Shown here in pieces: positions 62,450 to 64,000 of a stretch of 64,000 bases of DNA. Below the pieces are notes generated by a model. That model was not told the origin of the DNA. It ran no database searches and saw only the letters and a program-made list of their open reading frames with translations. The stretch's first letter is position 1; each line of letters begins with the position of its first letter. Source of the DNA: Rivibacter sp049446155 (GTDB lineage: Bacteria; Pseudomonadota; Gammaproteobacteria; Burkholderiales; Burkholderiaceae_C); NCBI RefSeq assembly GCF_049446155.1, contig NZ_JBMSEE010000008.1, forward strand, positions 186,001 through 250,000, in the 5' to 3' direction. Made by a program: the position numbers and the translations under genes.

Positions 62450-63580
62450 TCAGCGCTCGGTCTTGTCGGCGCCCTTGTCCGCGCTCTGATCGGCCGTCAA
62501 CACGCCGCGGCGCATCTGGTCGAGCTCGATGCTCTCGAACAGCGCCTTGAAATTGCCCTCGCCGAAGCCCTGGTCGCCCTTGCGCTGGATGAACTCGAAG
62601 AAGATCGGCCCGAGCTGGTTCTCGCTGAAGATCTGCAGCAGCAGCGCACCGGCCTTGCCGTCGATCAGGATCTTGCGCTTGTGCAGCTCGGCGACGTTCT
62701 CGCCGTGACCCGGAATGCGCTTGTCGACCAGCTCGTAGTAGGTGTCGATCGTGTCCAGCAGCTTGACGCCGTTGGCGCGCAGCGCGTCCACGGTGCGCAG
62801 CAGGTCGCGCGAGCCGAGCGCGATGTGCTGGATGCCCTCGCCGCGATAGAGGTCCAGGTACTCCTGGATCTGGCCGGCCTTCTCGTTGCCCTCTTCGTTG
62901 ATCGGGATGCGGATCTTGCCGCAGGGGCTGGTCATGGCCTTGCTCTTCACGCCGGTGACCTGGCCTTCGATGTCGAAGTAGCGGATCTCGCGGAAGTTGA
63001 ACAGGCGCTCGTAGAAGTCGGCCCACTCGGCCATGCGCCCGCGGTGCACGTTGTGCGTGAGGTGGTCGATGTACGTGAGTCCGTGGCCGGGCGGATCGAG
63101 TTCGGCATCGGGCAGCGGCTCGAAGTCGACGTCGTAGAAGCCGATGTTTCCGATGTCGCCTTCCTTCGCGCCGTTCTTGCCGCGCCACTTGTCGACCAGA
63201 TAGATCAGCGAGTCGCCGATGCCCTTGATCGCCGGGATGTTGAGCTCGCCCGGCGCGGCCGTGCCGGCATAGCCCCAGGCACCGAGCGAAACCGCGCGCT
63301 CGTAGGCCGCCTTGGCGTCGCGCACGCGAAACGCGATGGCGCAGATGCTCGGACCATGCAGCCGCGCGAAGCGCTGCGCAAACGAATCCGGCTCGGCGTT
63401 GACGATGAAGTTGATCTGGCCTTGCCGGTACAGCGTCACGTCCTTGTGGCGATGCTTCGCGATCGGCTTGAAGCCCATGCGCTCGAACAGCGCGCCCATC
63501 GCCTTGGGATCCGGCGCGGCGTACTCGATGAACTCGAAGCCGTCGGTGCCCATCGGGTTGTCCCAGGTCGTGGTTTGCAT
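62450..63580 (-). CDS. hppD: 4-hydroxyphenylpyruvate dioxygenase
   Basis: HPPD converts 4-hydroxyphenylpyruvate to homogentisate in tyrosine catabolism. The 376-aa protein has the VOC fold with iron ligands in YIDHLTHNV (His) near residue 175, IQHIALGSRD (His) near residue 255 and FFEFIQRKG (Glu) near residue 338, and FIVNAEP in the N-terminal half. The start MQTTTWDNPMGTDGFEFIEYA is typical of Burkholderiales. It is divergent from an Lrp-type gene, a frequent regulator of amino-acid catabolism. Confidence 0.96.
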   Translation of the reverse strand: MQTTTWDNPMGTDGFEFIEYAAPDPKAMGALFERMGFKPIAKHRHKDVTLYRQGQINFIVNAEPDSFAQRFARLHGPSICAIAFRVRDAKAAYERAVSLGAWGYAGTAAPGELNIPAIKGIGDSLIYLVDKWRGKNGAKEGDIGNIGFYDVDFEPLPDAELDPPGHGLTYIDHLTHNVHRGRMAEWADFYERLFNFREIRYFDIEGQVTGVKSKAMTSPCGKIRIPINEEGNEKAGQIQEYLDLYRGEGIQHIALGSRDLLRTVDALRANGVKLLDTIDTYYELVDKRIPGHGENVAELHKRKILIDGKAGALLLQIFSENQLGPIFFEFIQRKGDQGFGEGNFKALFESIELDQMRRGVLTADQSADKGADKTER

Positions 63581-63648
63581 TTGCTGCCTCGCTGTACCGG
63601 TGCGGTGAAGCCAATCACTGTATAGGCGCGCGAATGCAGTTTTTCTCC

Positions 63649-63685
63649 GATTCCAGCCTCCTCATGGTCTTGTGGCGCAGGAATC
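63649..63685. promoter_or_regulatory. Spaced inverted repeat GATTCC...GGAATC in the hppD-lrp spacer
   Basis: Two 6-bp half-sites 25 bp apart flank the centre of the divergent spacer, near a TATACA-like -10 for hppD (about 63619-63624 on the minus strand). A site for the adjacent Lrp-type regulator is possible. Confidence 0.3.
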
Positions 63686-63688
63686 ATG

Positions 63689-63694
63689 CAAAAT
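63689..63694 (+). promoter_or_regulatory. -10-like CAAAAT, 7 nt before the Lrp-type ATG
   Basis: ATGCAAAAT-CTACCAG-ATG, without a Shine-Dalgarno sequence; fits the leaderless-like set with one extra base. Confidence 0.3.
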
Positions 63695-63701
63695 CTACCA
63701 G

Positions 63702-64000
63702 ATGGACGCTGTCATCGATCTCGACGCCGTGGATCGGCGCATCCTTCGCGCGCTGCAGACCAATGGCCGCGCCACCTACGACCAGCTCGCCGCCGAGGTG
63801 CAGCTGTCGGCCTCGGCGACGCTGCGGCGCGTGAAGCGCCTGGAGGAGATCGGCGCGATCGCCGGCTATGCGGCGGTGGTGCCGCCCGAGCGCGTCGGGC
63901 TCGGGCTCACCGCCTACATCAACGTGCGCCTGGCCAAGCACACCGATTCGCCGCGGCGCAATCCGCGCGAACTGTTTCGCGCCGCGGTGCAGGCCTGGCC
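63702..64000 (+). CDS. Lrp/AsnC family transcriptional regulator (3' truncated by window edge)
   Basis: The first 99 codons of an Lrp-type regulator. The winged helix-turn-helix is clear: LDAVDRRILRALQTNGRATYDQLAAEVQLSASATLRRVKRLEEIGAI at residues 7-53 (in parts), the LSxSxxLRRVKRLE recognition helix being diagnostic, followed by the start of the ligand/oligomerisation domain (YAAVVPPERVGLGLTAYINVRL). Its position opposite hppD suggests control of tyrosine or other amino-acid catabolism. Confidence 0.92.
   Translation, partial: MDAVIDLDAVDRRILRALQTNGRATYDQLAAEVQLSASATLRRVKRLEEIGAIAGYAAVVPPERVGLGLTAYINVRLAKHTDSPRRNPRELFRAAVQAW

Overview
The window is about 68% G+C and carries a dense, mostly core bacterial chromosome segment. 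Gene content and order (yajC-secD-secF, smg-dprA-LysM divergent from def-fmt-htpX, pgk-pyk-fba-purC-purE-purK, tsaB-rimI-udg, dacA-dat-ybeD-lipB-lipA, EIIA-ptsH-ptsI, and a 16S-Ile-Ala-23S-5S rrn operon) point to a betaproteobacterium of the order Burkholderiales. A member of the Rubrivivax/Leptothrix/Methylibium-like group is my guess. I see no insertion sequence, prophage, integrase, plasmid gene or CRISPR array.

Layout. 1-4.7 kb: the 3' part of metE, then yajC, secD and secF. 4.8-12.6 kb: a DUF1631 protein, the leftward LysM-dprA-smg group, and rightward def, fmt and htpX. 12.7-15.1 kb: two small envelope proteins and the azlCD amino-acid exporter. 15.2-25 kb: lower glycolysis/Calvin enzymes (pgk, pyk, fba), purine synthesis (purC, purE, purK), a TPR protein, a thioredoxin-TPR chaperone-like protein and the tRNA-modification enzyme TsaC/Sua5. 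25-28.3 kb: two secreted lipoprotein hydrolases and an OmpW-type porin, the most accessory-looking stretch of the first half. 28.4-32 kb: dacB divergent from tsaB-rimI-udg. 32-36.8 kb: leftward hemB-corA-EamA, then rightward hemJ and vanZ, with a candidate structured RNA in the gap. 36.9-42.1 kb: a 2Fe-2S protein, a hydrolase, dacA, a class IV aminotransferase and the lipoate genes. 42.2-46.6 kb: a TlpA-like lipoprotein, a DUF4197 protein, a degenerate kinase/receiver-like protein, a CaiB-family CoA-transferase and a small lipoprotein. 46.6-50.1 kb: an EIIA(Man)-HPr-EI phosphorelay interrupted by an opposite-strand olsB-like acyltransferase. 50.1-55.75 kb: a complete rRNA operon with tandem promoters, boxA elements and flanking processing stems. 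55.8-62.4 kb: fadD, an FFLEELY-motif protein, a Tat-exported small subunit with a GMC flavoprotein, a lipase-like hydrolase and a membrane protein. 62.4-64 kb: 4-hydroxyphenylpyruvate dioxygenase divergent from a truncated Lrp/AsnC regulator.

How the parts work together. Most genes are housekeeping: protein export, N-terminal formylation and deformylation, central carbon flow, purines, t6A modification (tsaB and sua5), haem (hemB, hemJ), lipoylation and peptidoglycan trimming (dacA, dacB). The less ordinary content is the rrn-proximal lipid/alcohol-oxidation gene set, the kinase-like protein that has lost its phosphotransfer residues, the three-hairpin RNA candidate between hemB and hemJ, and a recurring arrangement in which a -10-like hexamer lies exactly 6 nt upstream of the start codon, which suggests several leaderless mRNAs. 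I found no obviously new defence or mobile system. All calls come from reading sequence and translations; no database search was run.
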